Under the pieces are notes generated by a model. That model saw nothing but the letters and a program-made list of their open reading frames with translations, was not told where the DNA came from and searched no databases. This document shows positions 1-9,195 of a stretch of DNA of 64,000 nt, one piece after another. Origin of the DNA: Hyphococcus sp. GTDB taxonomy: Bacteria; Pseudomonadota; Alphaproteobacteria; Caulobacterales; Parvularculaceae. The stretch spans positions 124,001-188,000 of the forward strand of contig JANQRY010000010.1 in assembly GCA_028284345.1 (NCBI GenBank), read 5' to 3'. Made by a program: the position numbers and the translations under genes. The stretch's first letter is position 1; each line of letters begins with the position of its first letter.

Positions 1-435
1 CGACGCGCGGGCGACGAATCAAACGCGAACGTGGAGTTTTCATTCCGGAGCGAGGCCCTCGGCGACGGCGCTTATGCGTTGCGCGTCAACGACGAACAGA
101 TCGTCGCCCATGTAGCGCGCCATCTCAGTGGGTTGCGCGTATGGATCGGCGCCGCGCACTGGGACGTCGCTCTGCCCGATCCGCTCGCTGGCGTATCGGC
201 CCATCATTCCAGCGAAGGCACGCTGACCGCGCCGATGCCCGGCGTCGTCACCATCTTGTCAGCAAAGCCCGGCGACGCGGTCGACGCCGGCGCGCCGCTC
301 CTCATCATGGAAGCGATGAAAATGGAACACGCCGTCAAAGCGCCCTTTGACGGCGTGATCAAGGCGTACAAATTCAAACCCGGCGACCAGGTCAAGGACG
401 GCGACCTGCTCGTCGAATTTGAAGAGACCGTTTAG
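1..435 (+). CDS. Biotin carboxyl carrier end of an acyl-CoA carboxylase alpha subunit (partial)
   Basis: The reading frame is open from the first base, so this is the C-terminal 144 residues of a longer protein. It ends in a biotinyl-lipoyl domain with the biotinylation motif MEAMKMEH; the acceptor lysine codon is at 319-321. The segment before it (about 60 residues) resembles the BT linker of methylcrotonyl-CoA or propionyl-CoA carboxylase alpha chains. In the holoenzyme the biotin is carboxylated by the missing N-terminal biotin carboxylase domain and delivers CO2 to an acyl-CoA. Methylcrotonyl-CoA carboxylase (leucine catabolism) is my preferred family, but the catalytic domain lies outside the window. 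A GTG at 31 is in frame but is internal, not a start. The stop overlaps the convergent methyltransferase gene by four bases. Confidence 0.85.
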   Translation, partial: RRAGDESNANVEFSFRSEALGDGAYALRVNDEQIVAHVARHLSGLRVWIGAAHWDVALPDPLAGVSAHHSSEGTLTAPMPGVVTILSAKPGDAVDAGAPLLIMEAMKMEHAVKAPFDGVIKAYKFKPGDQVKDGDLLVEFEETV

Positions 436-1388
436 GCGGCCTTTGCGCCCGCCGCGCCGAGCGCATCGGCGATCTTTTCGATGTGACGCACATCGGTGCC
501 GCAGCATCCGCCAAAAATCGTCAGCGTCGGCAATAAGCGCCGCAATGCCGCATAGTCCTCGCCAAGCTGATCGGGATCGCCATCGTCAAGGGTTTCGGCG
601 GCGTCGAGTTCCGCATGGGAACATGTGGACGCATTGGCGCGAATGGCGCGCAACCGCGAAAGCCACGGACCGCGCTCGCGCAGCACATGCTCAAAATGCG
701 TTGGATGGGCGCAGTTGATCATATAATAGGCCGGCGCCTTCCTCGCTTCGAAATCCGTTTCCATGACAGCCTCGCCGAGCGGCTGGCCCGTGGGCAGCCG
801 GCCGTCGGTTTCGACCGTGAACGATACGACCGCCGGCATGTCCGCGCGGGCGGCCGCATTTACGAACCCGATCGCTTCAGGCGCGTTGGTCATGGTCATC
901 GCCGTCACAAGATCGGCGGCGGTGTCGGCGAAAACGCCGACCTGCCAGGCGTGATAGGTTTCCGCGTCGTCAATGGTCATCAGGTCGCCCGGATCGTAGC
1001 CGTCGCCGCGCGGACCGACATTGCCGGAAATGACAAACGGTTTGTCGAGGCGGACGGCGTTTGAAACCTCCGACAGGAATTCAACGGCGTCGCGATTCGC
1101 CCCCGCCAGCGCGTCCGGCGTGTATCCGATCTTCGCGCCCCAGTCGGGGCTCGCCCGCCAGGTCGGCGTCTCAAAGACAACGCCGCGATTGTGCCGGCGC
1201 GCCGCCTCGGCATGCGCGCGATAGAAATCGAACATCGCCTTACGCCCGATCTCGTCGCGAAGAAGCACGATGGACGCAAATTCCGGCAGGTCGAAACCCT
1301 TGTTGAAAATGAGGTCGGTCTCAAGGCCGCTGTCGGTCAGGAACAGATCGCGGCCCAGCTGCGGCAGGTTTTTTCTATAGCGCGCCAT
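432..1388 (-). CDS. Homocysteine S-methyltransferase family protein
   Basis: Zinc-dependent homocysteine S-methyltransferase family (MHT/BHMT type), which moves a methyl group from a donor such as S-methylmethionine to homocysteine or a related thiol. The protein has about 318 residues in one barrel domain. It contains the typical INCAHP segment and a C-terminal GGCCGTD motif, whose paired cysteines with the upstream NC cysteine form the zinc site. I chose the ATG at 1388 because AAGGAGA lies just upstream; the open frame runs further 5' but without a ribosome binding site. It stands alone, convergent with the carboxylase gene. The donor cannot be told from the sequence. The nearby transsulfuration genes show that homocysteine is a central metabolite here. 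Confidence 0.85.
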   Translation of the reverse strand: MARYRKNLPQLGRDLFLTDSGLETDLIFNKGFDLPEFASIVLLRDEIGRKAMFDFYRAHAEAARRHNRGVVFETPTWRASPDWGAKIGYTPDALAGANRDAVEFLSEVSNAVRLDKPFVISGNVGPRGDGYDPGDLMTIDDAETYHAWQVGVFADTAADLVTAMTMTNAPEAIGFVNAAARADMPAVVSFTVETDGRLPTGQPLGEAVMETDFEARKAPAYYMINCAHPTHFEHVLRERGPWLSRLRAIRANASTCSHAELDAAETLDDGDPDQLGEDYAALRRLLPTLTIFGGCCGTDVRHIEKIADALGAAGAKAA

Positions 1389-1459
1389 GGGGGTCTCCTT
1401 TGCATTGGGCGGCAGGAGATAGGCGCGCGCGGGCAAGGCTTTTACCGCCCAATGGCGCC

Positions 1460-1489
1460 CCGCGCCCCTCACTTTGGTCAGGGGCGCGG
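1460..1489 (-). terminator. Strong hairpin downstream of the peptidase gene
   Basis: Ten-base arms CCGCGCCCCT and AGGGGCGCGG enclose a ten-base loop, 16 bases after the stop of the minus-strand peptidase gene. There is no clear T-tract, so termination is inferred from position and stem strength. Confidence 0.45.
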
Positions 1490-1504
1490 GACGCGCCGGT
1501 CCGG

Positions 1505-3214
1505 TCAGAGACGGTCCGGATAAACGGGCTGAATATCGACCGGCAGGTCGGTTAGCGAGGCGATCACGGCCTCGGCATTGGCGTCGAGCCTCGCGTATTT
1601 GTCGAGGAATGCTTTCGCCGCATCATAATCGCCGTCGCCCTGCACGATCACGACGTCGCGGGTGAGATCGGAAATCGCCTGTTCAAGCGCGGCGAAATCG
1701 AGCCGGAATTTCTGTTCCGCGTCGTCCCATGCAAACGCGCCGACTTCCTTGAAATAGGAATACTGGAAAGCCGCGCCCTTGCCATGGGCTGCGTTTGTGC
1801 CAAAGCGCATGGCGCGGAAGAGACCGACGAAATAAGTGGCGAGGAAATTCTCCTTCTCCGCTGCGGGCATGTCGCCGCGCTCCATCATGAAGAGGACGTT
1901 GTAGGCGCCCATGACATCCGCCTTGCCTTCCTCAACGCCCGTATAAAGCTCCTTGAGTTCGGCGCTGACGGTCGTTTCCGCGCCGTCTTTGACGATCGTG
2001 CCCGGTCCGAGACTGTGGGCGAGTTCGTGAAACAGGGTCTGGCCGGCCATGTATTTTTTCATCAAGAGCGGCGCCTGATCGGCGACAAGGACGTATTCCG
2101 CCATCGGTCCCAGGATACGGTCGAATTTCGCGCCGAGGACGTTGTTGAGGATGACTTTCTTCGCGCCCTTCGCTTCGCGCACGCGCTCGTCATTGGGAAG
2201 ATTGAATGCAATCGTCTGGACGCCCGGCACATTGTCGCCGCCGCCATGAACCTGATCAGCAACGACAATGGGCGATTCAAATCCGCGGCGAAAGTTTTTG
2301 TAGGACTCCTCCACCGGCAGGTTCGCTTCCATATCGCGCAGGAAGTCCTTGTATTTGGCGAGCGCAGCGGACTCTTCCGGGCTCTTGATCGTGATAAACG
2401 CCTCGAACGCGGTTTTGTAGCCGAAGAGATTGTCCGTATAGACCTCATAAGGGCCAATCGCCGCCTCGATCGGACCGTCGAGATCCATCCATGCGATTTC
2501 GGACTCGTAGTAATCGTCGGACAGAAACGCGTCAGCGCGGAGATTAAGGAATGTCTTCAGCGATTCGTTTGACGTCAGTTCCGCCGCGTCGCGCATCAAC
2601 GCCGCCGCGGGCTCCAGCCATTCGCGATAGTGTTCCGCGTAGGGAATCGCCACGAGACCGTCGCCGTCGCGGCGGATCACCGTATAGCCGCTGCGAAAGG
2701 CGTCTTCATCTTCCGGATGCGCGGCGATCCAGTCTTCGAATTCCTGCTTCGTTATATCGGCCGGATAGAACGCGGCGCCGTCCGGCATCGGCGTCGACCC
2801 GTAAAAGGGCGCATTGTTATCGAGCATGTCCCAGGGGCCGAAATGCAGGTCAAAGAGCTGCAAAAGGAGGTCCTTGTTGGCGAGATCGCCGGCGGCGATC
2901 TCAGCGCGCCATTCGGGGTTCATTTCCGAGCGCTGCCGGCTGTAAATCTCCGACATGTAATTGCCCACTTGATTGAGCGTGTTCACGACGGCGCGCTCTT
3001 CCTCGGTCAGAAAGGAAGCATCGACATCCATATCGACGACGGCGAACTGCGCGCGCATGCGTTCAAGATCCGCGCTTGTCGCGACGCTGGCGGGCCCCGC
3101 ATCAGCGGGCTGCGCTTCCGCGCCGGCGTCAGGCGCGGCGGGCGTTTCCTCAGCCTTCTCTCCAGAGCAGGCGGCGGCGAGCGTCATGAACAAAGCGAAG
3201 GTGATTTTCTTCAT
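1505..3214 (-). CDS. M49-type (dipeptidyl-peptidase III-like) zinc peptidase, lipoprotein
   Basis: About 569 residues. The start at 3214 gives a short lipoprotein signal ending in the lipobox LAAAC, preceded by GGGAGA as ribosome binding site; the longer open frame lacks both. After an acidic, proline- and alanine-rich linker comes a catalytic domain with HELAH at residues 396-400 followed by the glycine-rich LGPG, and EEGKAD near 428-433 supplying the third zinc ligand. This layout matches the bacterial branch of peptidase family M49. Classical dipeptidyl-peptidase III has HEXXGH, one residue longer, so the spacing here is the shorter HEXXH form. The likely role is removal of dipeptides in the periplasm or at the outer membrane. 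Substrate unknown. Confidence 0.75.
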   Translation of the reverse strand: MKKITFALFMTLAAACSGEKAEETPAAPDAGAEAQPADAGPASVATSADLERMRAQFAVVDMDVDASFLTEEERAVVNTLNQVGNYMSEIYSRQRSEMNPEWRAEIAAGDLANKDLLLQLFDLHFGPWDMLDNNAPFYGSTPMPDGAAFYPADITKQEFEDWIAAHPEDEDAFRSGYTVIRRDGDGLVAIPYAEHYREWLEPAAALMRDAAELTSNESLKTFLNLRADAFLSDDYYESEIAWMDLDGPIEAAIGPYEVYTDNLFGYKTAFEAFITIKSPEESAALAKYKDFLRDMEANLPVEESYKNFRRGFESPIVVADQVHGGGDNVPGVQTIAFNLPNDERVREAKGAKKVILNNVLGAKFDRILGPMAEYVLVADQAPLLMKKYMAGQTLFHELAHSLGPGTIVKDGAETTVSAELKELYTGVEEGKADVMGAYNVLFMMERGDMPAAEKENFLATYFVGLFRAMRFGTNAAHGKGAAFQYSYFKEVGAFAWDDAEQKFRLDFAALEQAISDLTRDVVIVQGDGDYDAAKAFLDKYARLDANAEAVIASLTDLPVDIQPVYPDRL

Positions 3215-3397
3215 TGGTTTCTCCCGAAACACCCTGACGAATATTGACGAGCGGCGCCGAAACGCCTGATTTGTCGGGGACATTACCGCGTCGCGCCGCG
3301 CCCATAAAGGCCGCCATAAATCCGCCTTGCGCTGAATTTATGCTTCACGGTAATGGAAATGATGGCCGTTTGTCGCGTTCGCCTGAGGGGACTTTGC

Positions 3398-4591
3398 ATG
3401 AAACGACTATTCGCCGGGATTGCGTCGCTCTGCGCCGCCTGTTCCTCCGCCAGCGCGCAATCGAATGATTTCGCCGTCTGGCTCGACAGCTTTCGCGCCG
3501 AGGCGTCCGCCGCCGGGATCAGCGAAGCGGTGCTCGACGAAGCGTTCACGGGCGTCACCGTCAATGAGCGCGTCTTCGAACTCAACGACAACCAGCCGGA
3601 GTTTACCCGCGCCATCTGGGACTATCTGGATACGGCCGTATCCGACAGAAACATCGCCGACGGCCGCGCGGCGCTCGCGGAAAACCGCATTGCGCTCTCC
3701 CTGATCGACGAGGCTTACGGCGTCGACGCGGAAACCATTGTCGCTATCTGGGGACTTGAGTCCGCATACGGAAGGATTCTCGGCGACTATGACGCCATTC
3801 AGGCGCTGGCGACGCTGGGCTTTGAGGGCCGGCGCACAGCCTATGGCCGGTCGCAATTGATCGGCGCGTTGAAAATCATCCAGAACGGCTACGCCGCGCG
3901 CAGCGAGCTGAAAGGCTCCTGGGCCGGCGCCATGGGGCATACGCAGTTTATTCCGACGACCTATCTCGCCTATGCGGTCGATCATGACGGCGACGGCCGG
4001 CGCAATATCTGGTCCGACCTTGGCGACGTCTTCGCTTCCACCGCAAACTATCTCTCCGTCTCCGGCTATCGCGCCGATGAGGGCTGGGGTGTCGAGACGC
4101 GCCTGCCGGGCGGCTTCGACTACGCCCTCGCCGGCGTGTCGGTCAAAAAGCCCATTGTCGAGTGGGTCTCGCTGGGCGTTGAGGGGGTTCGCGGCGACCT
4201 GCTCGCGGCATTCGATCCCAATCTGCGCGCCCGGCTCATCGTGCCGGCCGGTGCCCGCGGGCCGGCGTTTCTGGTCTTCGAGAATTTCGAGGCGATCCTC
4301 AAATACAACCGCTCAACGTCTTACGCGCTGGCGGTGGCCATGCTGTCGGACGAGATCGCCGGGCGCGACGGCCGGGCGGCGACGCTGTGGCCCCGGGAGG
4401 ACCGTCCGCTGAGCCTCGACGAGCGCAAGGCGCTGCAGCGGGCCCTGGCCGATCGCGGTTATGATCCGGGCCCCGTGGACGGGATTGTGGGGGCCGGAAC
4501 CCGGGCCGCCTTGAGGAAATGGCAGAAAGACGCCGGCCGGCCGGCCGACGGCTACGCCTCGGCGGCGGTGCTTGAGGCGCTGCGTCAATAA
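3398..4591 (+). CDS. Lytic murein transglycosylase, MltB family, with peptidoglycan-binding domain
   Basis: About 397 residues. The start at 3398 follows GAGGGG at a seven-base distance and begins a signal peptide (MKRLFAGIASLCAACSSASA); a Cys in this region could make it a lipoprotein. The catalytic domain contains WGLESAYGRILG, where the glutamate is the acid/base residue of MltB-type lytic transglycosylases, and the conserved MGHTQFIPTTY segment. The last 60 residues are a PG_binding_1 domain (RGYDPGPVDGIVGAGTRAAL). The enzyme cleaves the MurNAc-GlcNAc bond forming 1,6-anhydro-MurNAc, acting in the periplasm in wall turnover. It is transcribed away from the peptidase gene from a 183-bp divergent region. 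Confidence 0.9.
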   Translation: MKRLFAGIASLCAACSSASAQSNDFAVWLDSFRAEASAAGISEAVLDEAFTGVTVNERVFELNDNQPEFTRAIWDYLDTAVSDRNIADGRAALAENRIALSLIDEAYGVDAETIVAIWGLESAYGRILGDYDAIQALATLGFEGRRTAYGRSQLIGALKIIQNGYAARSELKGSWAGAMGHTQFIPTTYLAYAVDHDGDGRRNIWSDLGDVFASTANYLSVSGYRADEGWGVETRLPGGFDYALAGVSVKKPIVEWVSLGVEGVRGDLLAAFDPNLRARLIVPAGARGPAFLVFENFEAILKYNRSTSYALAVAMLSDEIAGRDGRAATLWPREDRPLSLDERKALQRALADRGYDPGPVDGIVGAGTRAALRKWQKDAGRPADGYASAAVLEALRQ

Positions 4592-4699
4592 TATTTTCGC
4601 CGACCCCTTGCTGCACTGCACAAAATCACCTATGTGCCGTCTATGCTGCGCTGCACAATTTTCCGGCGCAGCTCGGATTTTTGCAAACGGGAGACCATC

Positions 4700-5206
4700 A
4701 TGGCGACTGCAACACCGACGAAGAAGGCCCCGGCGAAGAAAGCTGCGGCGAAGACCGACGACAAAGCCTTTGAGACCGCGGACGCGTTCGCGGAAAACGC
4801 CCAGGAGTATTTCTCCGAATTCGTGACGAAAATGTCCGATGCGGCCGAAGACCTGCGCGAGCAAACGGAAGAGTTCGCCGAAGACGTGCGCGCGCGCCTT
4901 GAAACCCAGCAAAAACTGGCCGCTGACGTCAACGCGGAAATCGTTGAAGCGGCGAAATCGGAAGTTTCCGACGCCGTTCAGTTCGCCAGCGACCTCGGCA
5001 AAGCGAAGACCTTCGCCGACGCCCTCGAAGTCCAGCAGGCTTACTGGACGAACCTGTTCGAAACGCGCGTTTCGCGCACGCAGGACCTGACCGCAAAATC
5101 GGTCGATGCGGCGAAAGACGCGTTCGCGCCGTTCAAAGGCGATCTGCCGACGGCGTTCGATATGTCGGCCATTGAGAAGTTTTTCCGTTTCCCGGCGAAA
5201 GCCTAA
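4700..5206 (+). CDS. Phasin family protein
   Basis: 168 residues, beginning with a Lys/Ala/Pro-rich tail (PAKKAAAK) followed by a long amphipathic helical region rich in Ala, Glu and Lys, without Cys or membrane segments. The middle matches Phasin_2-type proteins (AENAQEYFSEFVTKM, FADALEVQQAYW). Phasins coat polyhydroxyalkanoate granules and control their size. The ATG at 4700 is preceded by CGGGAGA. The open frame extends 22 codons upstream but that stretch is not phasin-like. No PHA synthase or depolymerase is in the window, so its link to storage polymer is from family knowledge. Confidence 0.85.
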   Translation: MATATPTKKAPAKKAAAKTDDKAFETADAFAENAQEYFSEFVTKMSDAAEDLREQTEEFAEDVRARLETQQKLAADVNAEIVEAAKSEVSDAVQFASDLGKAKTFADALEVQQAYWTNLFETRVSRTQDLTAKSVDAAKDAFAPFKGDLPTAFDMSAIEKFFRFPAKA

Positions 5207-5246
5207 GGGACGCGACATTTTCGTTGCTTGCGGCTAATCAGAGGCC

Positions 5247-7148
5247 GTGAGCAAACGCATCGACTATGCAGAACTGGACTGGGGCGCCCCGAACCAATCG
5301 GACGGGGCGCCCCGGTCCTTTTCTTTTGACGACGTCTATTTTTCCGGCGACGGCCCGGCGGAAAGCCGGCACGTGTTCCTTGCCGGCAATGGCCTGCCCG
5401 GGCGCTTTGACGGCGCGGAGCGCTTTGCGATCGGCGAACTCGGCTTCGGCACGGGGCTCAATTTTCTGACCGCATGGGCCGCATGGGCCGAAATCGAAAA
5501 GCCCGCCGGCGCGCGCCTGCATTTCCTGTCGGTGGAAAAGTTTCCGCTTGCGATTGACGACATGGAACGCGCCCACGCCGCCTGGCCCGAATTCGCGGCG
5601 AAGTCGGCGCAGTTGCGCAAGGCCCTGCCGCCGGCTTTTCCCGGCGTCTACCATATCGAGATCGCCGACGACGTATCGCTGACGCTCCTTTATGGCGACG
5701 CGTTGCCCGTCTTGCAGAAGGCCGAAGCCTCCGTCGACGCCTGGTTCCTTGACGGATTTTCGCCAGCGAAAAACCCGGCGATGTGGCGCCCGGAATTGAT
5801 GCGGGAACTGGCGCGACTGTCGGCGCCCGACGCGACGCTGGCGACCTTTACTGTCGCCGGCGCCGTCCGCCGCGCGCTGACCGACGCTGGCTTCGCGCTG
5901 GAGAAACGCGCCGGTTACGGGCGCAAGCGGGACATGCTGTGCGGGCGCATAGAGCAACCGCCGGCCCATGCCGGACGGCGCGCGCCGTGGTTCGACACGG
6001 GGCCCGCCGCGCCCCTCGACCGATCGGCGCGCATCGCCGTCATCGGCGCGGGGATCGCCGGCGCGTCCCTCGCCCGCGCCCTGCGGCGCGCCGGATATGC
6101 CCCCGTGATCTATGATGCCAATGGCCCCGCCAGCGGCGCCTCCGGCAACCCTGCGGGGCTCATCATGCCGCGACTTGACGTCGGCGATACGCCCGCCGGC
6201 CGGTTCCATGCCGCCGCCTATCTTCATACCATTCGCTTACTGAGGGATCTGCCCGATGGGGTTTTTAACCCGTGCGGCGTCCGGCGTCTCGCCTCATCGG
6301 ACAAAGAGAAAACGCGCCAGGAACGGTTGCTCGAAGCCGGCGCCCTTCCCGATGGATGGATGACCGCAGGCGAAAACAGTCTGGACTTTCCGCAAGGCGG
6401 CGTTGTCGATCCGGCCGCCTTCGTGCGCGCCCTGATTGGCGAGACGCGAATGATCGGAAAAGAGGTTTTTGAGGTCGCCCCCGCAGGCGGGGGCTGGCGC
6501 GTGGAGACGAGTGCTGGCGCAGACGACTACGACGCCGTTATCTTCGCCAATGCGCTTGACGCATTGCGTTTTGTGCAACTGCGCGGACTTCCCCTTTCCG
6601 GCTCGGCGGGACAGATCGATCTTTTCCCGGACGCGGCCGCGCCCGAAACCGCTTACGCCTTCGGACCCTATGCGGCGCCCGCGCCCGGCGGCGGCATGGT
6701 TGTAGGCGCGACGTATGCGCCGGTGGCGATCGGCGCGATCCCGCGCTTTTCCCCGGAAGCGACGGCGACGAATATCGCGGCAATCGCCAGGACGGCGCCG
6801 GCCCTCGCCCGCGGCCTCGATCCGGCGGCGTCCCGCCCTCGCGTCTCGGTCCGCTGCACGACGCCGGACCGCCTCCCGGTTGCGGGGCCCGTTCCCGACT
6901 GGGGCTTTTACGCCGGCGCCTATGACGGGCTGCGGACCGGCCTCAAGATCGACTACCCAAGCGCCCAGACCCTCGCCGGCCTTTTCGTTCTGACCGGGCT
7001 CGGCTCGCGGGGCCTCGTCACGGCGCCGCTTTGCGCCGCCATGATCGCCGCGGAGATTGCCGGCGCGCCGACGCCCGTCGAGGCCGACATCGCCGAGGCG
7101 CTGCACCCGGCGCGGTTCGCCATCCGTGATCTCAAACGCAGTCGATAG
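5247..7148 (+). CDS. mnmC: Bifunctional tRNA 5-methylaminomethyl-2-thiouridine modification enzyme
   Basis: 633 residues with the two fused MnmC domains. The N-terminal part (about 1-240) is the SAM-dependent methyltransferase with GFGTGLNFLTA and the conserved DGFSPAKNP. The C-terminal part (about 260-633) is the FAD-dependent oxidoreductase, with the dinucleotide-binding VIGAGIAGASLA and the family segment GASGNPAGLIMPRLD. The FAD domain demodifies cmnm5U34 to nm5U34 and the methyltransferase makes mnm5U34 in tRNA wobble positions. The start is a GTG at 5247, 40 bases after the phasin stop; it fits the family's N-terminal DYAELDW segment. The stop is 58 bases before the cystathionine beta-synthase gene. 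Confidence 0.93.
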   Translation: MSKRIDYAELDWGAPNQSDGAPRSFSFDDVYFSGDGPAESRHVFLAGNGLPGRFDGAERFAIGELGFGTGLNFLTAWAAWAEIEKPAGARLHFLSVEKFPLAIDDMERAHAAWPEFAAKSAQLRKALPPAFPGVYHIEIADDVSLTLLYGDALPVLQKAEASVDAWFLDGFSPAKNPAMWRPELMRELARLSAPDATLATFTVAGAVRRALTDAGFALEKRAGYGRKRDMLCGRIEQPPAHAGRRAPWFDTGPAAPLDRSARIAVIGAGIAGASLARALRRAGYAPVIYDANGPASGASGNPAGLIMPRLDVGDTPAGRFHAAAYLHTIRLLRDLPDGVFNPCGVRRLASSDKEKTRQERLLEAGALPDGWMTAGENSLDFPQGGVVDPAAFVRALIGETRMIGKEVFEVAPAGGGWRVETSAGADDYDAVIFANALDALRFVQLRGLPLSGSAGQIDLFPDAAAPETAYAFGPYAAPAPGGGMVVGATYAPVAIGAIPRFSPEATATNIAAIARTAPALARGLDPAASRPRVSVRCTTPDRLPVAGPVPDWGFYAGAYDGLRTGLKIDYPSAQTLAGLFVLTGLGSRGLVTAPLCAAMIAAEIAGAPTPVEADIAEALHPARFAIRDLKRSR

Positions 7149-7206
7149 GTTGCGGGGCCCGGCGCGCCCGCGCTATTCGGGACGCAAACAAAACAAGGGA
7201 CGCGCC

Positions 7207-8595
7207 ATGAAGGAAACGCCCTACGGCCCCGTCTATGACAATGTTCTGGAAGGCATCGGCAAGACGCCGGTCGTTAAGGTCTCGAATATCGAAACGGGAC
7301 CGTGCGACCTCTTTCTGAAACTGGAATCCAACAACCCCGGCGGTTCAATCAAGGACCGCATCGGCGTCGCCATGATCGAGGCGGCGGAAAAGGAAGGCAA
7401 GCTGAAACCTGGCGGCACGATTATCGAAGCGACCGCCGGCAACACCGGCCTGGCCCTTGCGCTCGTCGCCGCGCAGAAGGGTTACAAAACCATCATTGTC
7501 GTGCCCGACAAGATGGCGCAGGAAAAAATCTTCCACCTGAAGGCCCTCGGCGCCGATGTGCGCCTCACCCGCTCCGACGTCGGCAAGGGGCATCCGGAAT
7601 ATTATCAGGACATGGCCGAACGGATCGCCGAGGAAACCGGCGCCTTTTACGTCAACCAGTTCGGCAACGCCGCGAACCCGAAGGCCCATCTGGACTCCAC
7701 GGGCCCGGAAATCCTCGGCCAGCTCGACGGCAAGGTCGACGCCATCATCTGCGGCGTCGGTTCGGCGGGGACGATTACGGGGCTGTCGCGCTTCTACAAG
7801 AAAAATTCTCCGAATACGGAGATCATTCTCGCCGACCCCGAGGGCTCGATCCTCACCGACTATGTGAACACCGGCAAGATCCCCAACACGCTTGGCTCAT
7901 GGCTCGTTGAAGGCATCGGCGAAGACTTCATTCCGGACATCGCCGACCTTTCCCACGTCAAGAAAGCCTACGCCATCTCCGACAAGGAAAGCTTCGAGGC
8001 CGCGCGGGACCTGCTCAAAAAAGAAGGCATTCTCGGCGGATCGTCATCGGGCACCATTCTCGCCGCAGCGCTCAAATATTGCCGCGAACAGAAAACGCCC
8101 AAACGCGTCGTCGCCTTTGTCTGCGATCGCGGCGACAAATATCTGTCGAAGATGTTCAATGACTACTGGATGTATGATCAGGGCTTCCTGAAACGCCCGC
8201 CCAAGGGCGACCTCACCGATCTCATCTCGCGCCGGCATTCGGAGCACGCGACCGTGACCGTCAAACCCGACGACACGCTGATGCAGGCCTATGGCAAGAT
8301 GAAACTCTACGACATCTCGCAATTGCCGGTGCTGAACGGCGACGGCAAGGTGGAAGGGCTGCTCGACGAAGAAGACCTCCTCTTCGCCGTCGTGCGCAAT
8401 CGCGACAAGTTTCAGGACCCGGTGAAGTCGGCCATGACCTATCGCGTTGAAACGGTTGAGGCGTCACAGGAAATGGAATCGCTATTGCCGATCTTTGCAA
8501 AAGGCCACGTCGCCGTCGTGCTCAGCGACGGAAAATTCGAAGGGCTGATCACGCGCACGGATTTGTTGAACTATTTGCGGCTGCAGGTGGCGTAA
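7207..8595 (+). CDS. Cystathionine beta-synthase with C-terminal CBS pair
   Basis: 462 residues. The PLP-dependent fold-type II domain has SNNPGGSIKDR with the Schiff-base lysine near residue 49 and the phosphate-gripping TAGNTG near 76-81. It is followed by GVGSAGTITG and GGSSSGT. The last 120 residues form two CBS motifs (HATVTVKPDDTLMQAYGKM and the DLLNYLRLQVA end), as in eukaryotic-type enzymes regulated through that region. It condenses serine (or O-acetylserine) with homocysteine to cystathionine. A cysteine synthase role cannot be excluded, but the tandem CBS domains and the cystathionine gamma-lyase-like gene 2.2 kb downstream favour reverse transsulfuration. Start ATG 7207 follows AAGGGA. 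Confidence 0.88.
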   Translation: MKETPYGPVYDNVLEGIGKTPVVKVSNIETGPCDLFLKLESNNPGGSIKDRIGVAMIEAAEKEGKLKPGGTIIEATAGNTGLALALVAAQKGYKTIIVVPDKMAQEKIFHLKALGADVRLTRSDVGKGHPEYYQDMAERIAEETGAFYVNQFGNAANPKAHLDSTGPEILGQLDGKVDAIICGVGSAGTITGLSRFYKKNSPNTEIILADPEGSILTDYVNTGKIPNTLGSWLVEGIGEDFIPDIADLSHVKKAYAISDKESFEAARDLLKKEGILGGSSSGTILAAALKYCREQKTPKRVVAFVCDRGDKYLSKMFNDYWMYDQGFLKRPPKGDLTDLISRRHSEHATVTVKPDDTLMQAYGKMKLYDISQLPVLNGDGKVEGLLDEEDLLFAVVRNRDKFQDPVKSAMTYRVETVEASQEMESLLPIFAKGHVAVVLSDGKFEGLITRTDLLNYLRLQVA

Positions 8596-8628
8596 AAAAA
8601 TGAACTCTTCCAAATAAGGCGAACATCA

Positions 8629-9177
8629 ATGGAGCCACACGTATATGCCTTTGCCGGCGCTCTAATCGTCGCATTTGTTGCTTTAGTCGGATCGATATTT
8701 GTCGCAGAAAGATACATGAATGCGGCAAGAGAAAAGGATAGGAGTGATCGTCTGCTCAATGGAATTGAGCGTCTACTACAATCAGCTCAAGAATGCGCCG
8801 AAGCGATCCAGACAAGAGATATTGAAATTGTACAACTTATGAACGATCCCAACCATGTGATTGACAAAGATAAATGCGACTTGAACTTCGTAGCACTGGC
8901 AACAATGCAAAAAATATATGCTCCACATTCAAATGCAGAGATGGAGCGTCTCGCGAAGGCATGCCAAGAATACGATAAGCACTGGAAAAGCGCATTTAAC
9001 GCCGCGGCCATTGATGCAAACCAAAAAAGTGATCGCTTAAGCGAGTTGCAGTCTGCGGCTAAGGAAATGCATACGTGCCTAGGCGCGCTTATGGAGGCTG
9101 CAATCGTCGATTTACACGGCAGAGAATTAGTATTCGAACGACCTCCGTCGACTCCAAACTCAGCTTTGTTAAATTAA
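8629..9177 (+). CDS. Membrane-anchored protein of unknown function, AT-rich
   Basis: 182 residues. I do not recognise the family. The N-terminus has one strong membrane segment (about residues 5-27, AFAGALIVAFVALVGSIFVA), followed by a charged, mostly helical domain with four or five cysteines and no known catalytic motif; the cytoplasmic part may be a coiled coil. Base composition is clearly richer in A and T than either neighbour, and codon use differs (many AAA, ATA, TTA). Its genes on both sides are tightly packed and GC-rich, so it looks like a recent insertion between the cystathionine beta-synthase and ArsC-like genes. The start at 8629 follows a weak AAGG. Confidence 0.6.
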   Translation: MEPHVYAFAGALIVAFVALVGSIFVAERYMNAAREKDRSDRLLNGIERLLQSAQECAEAIQTRDIEIVQLMNDPNHVIDKDKCDLNFVALATMQKIYAPHSNAEMERLAKACQEYDKHWKSAFNAAAIDANQKSDRLSELQSAAKEMHTCLGALMEAAIVDLHGRELVFERPPSTPNSALLN

Positions 9178-9195
9178 GTGAAGGACTTAACTCGG

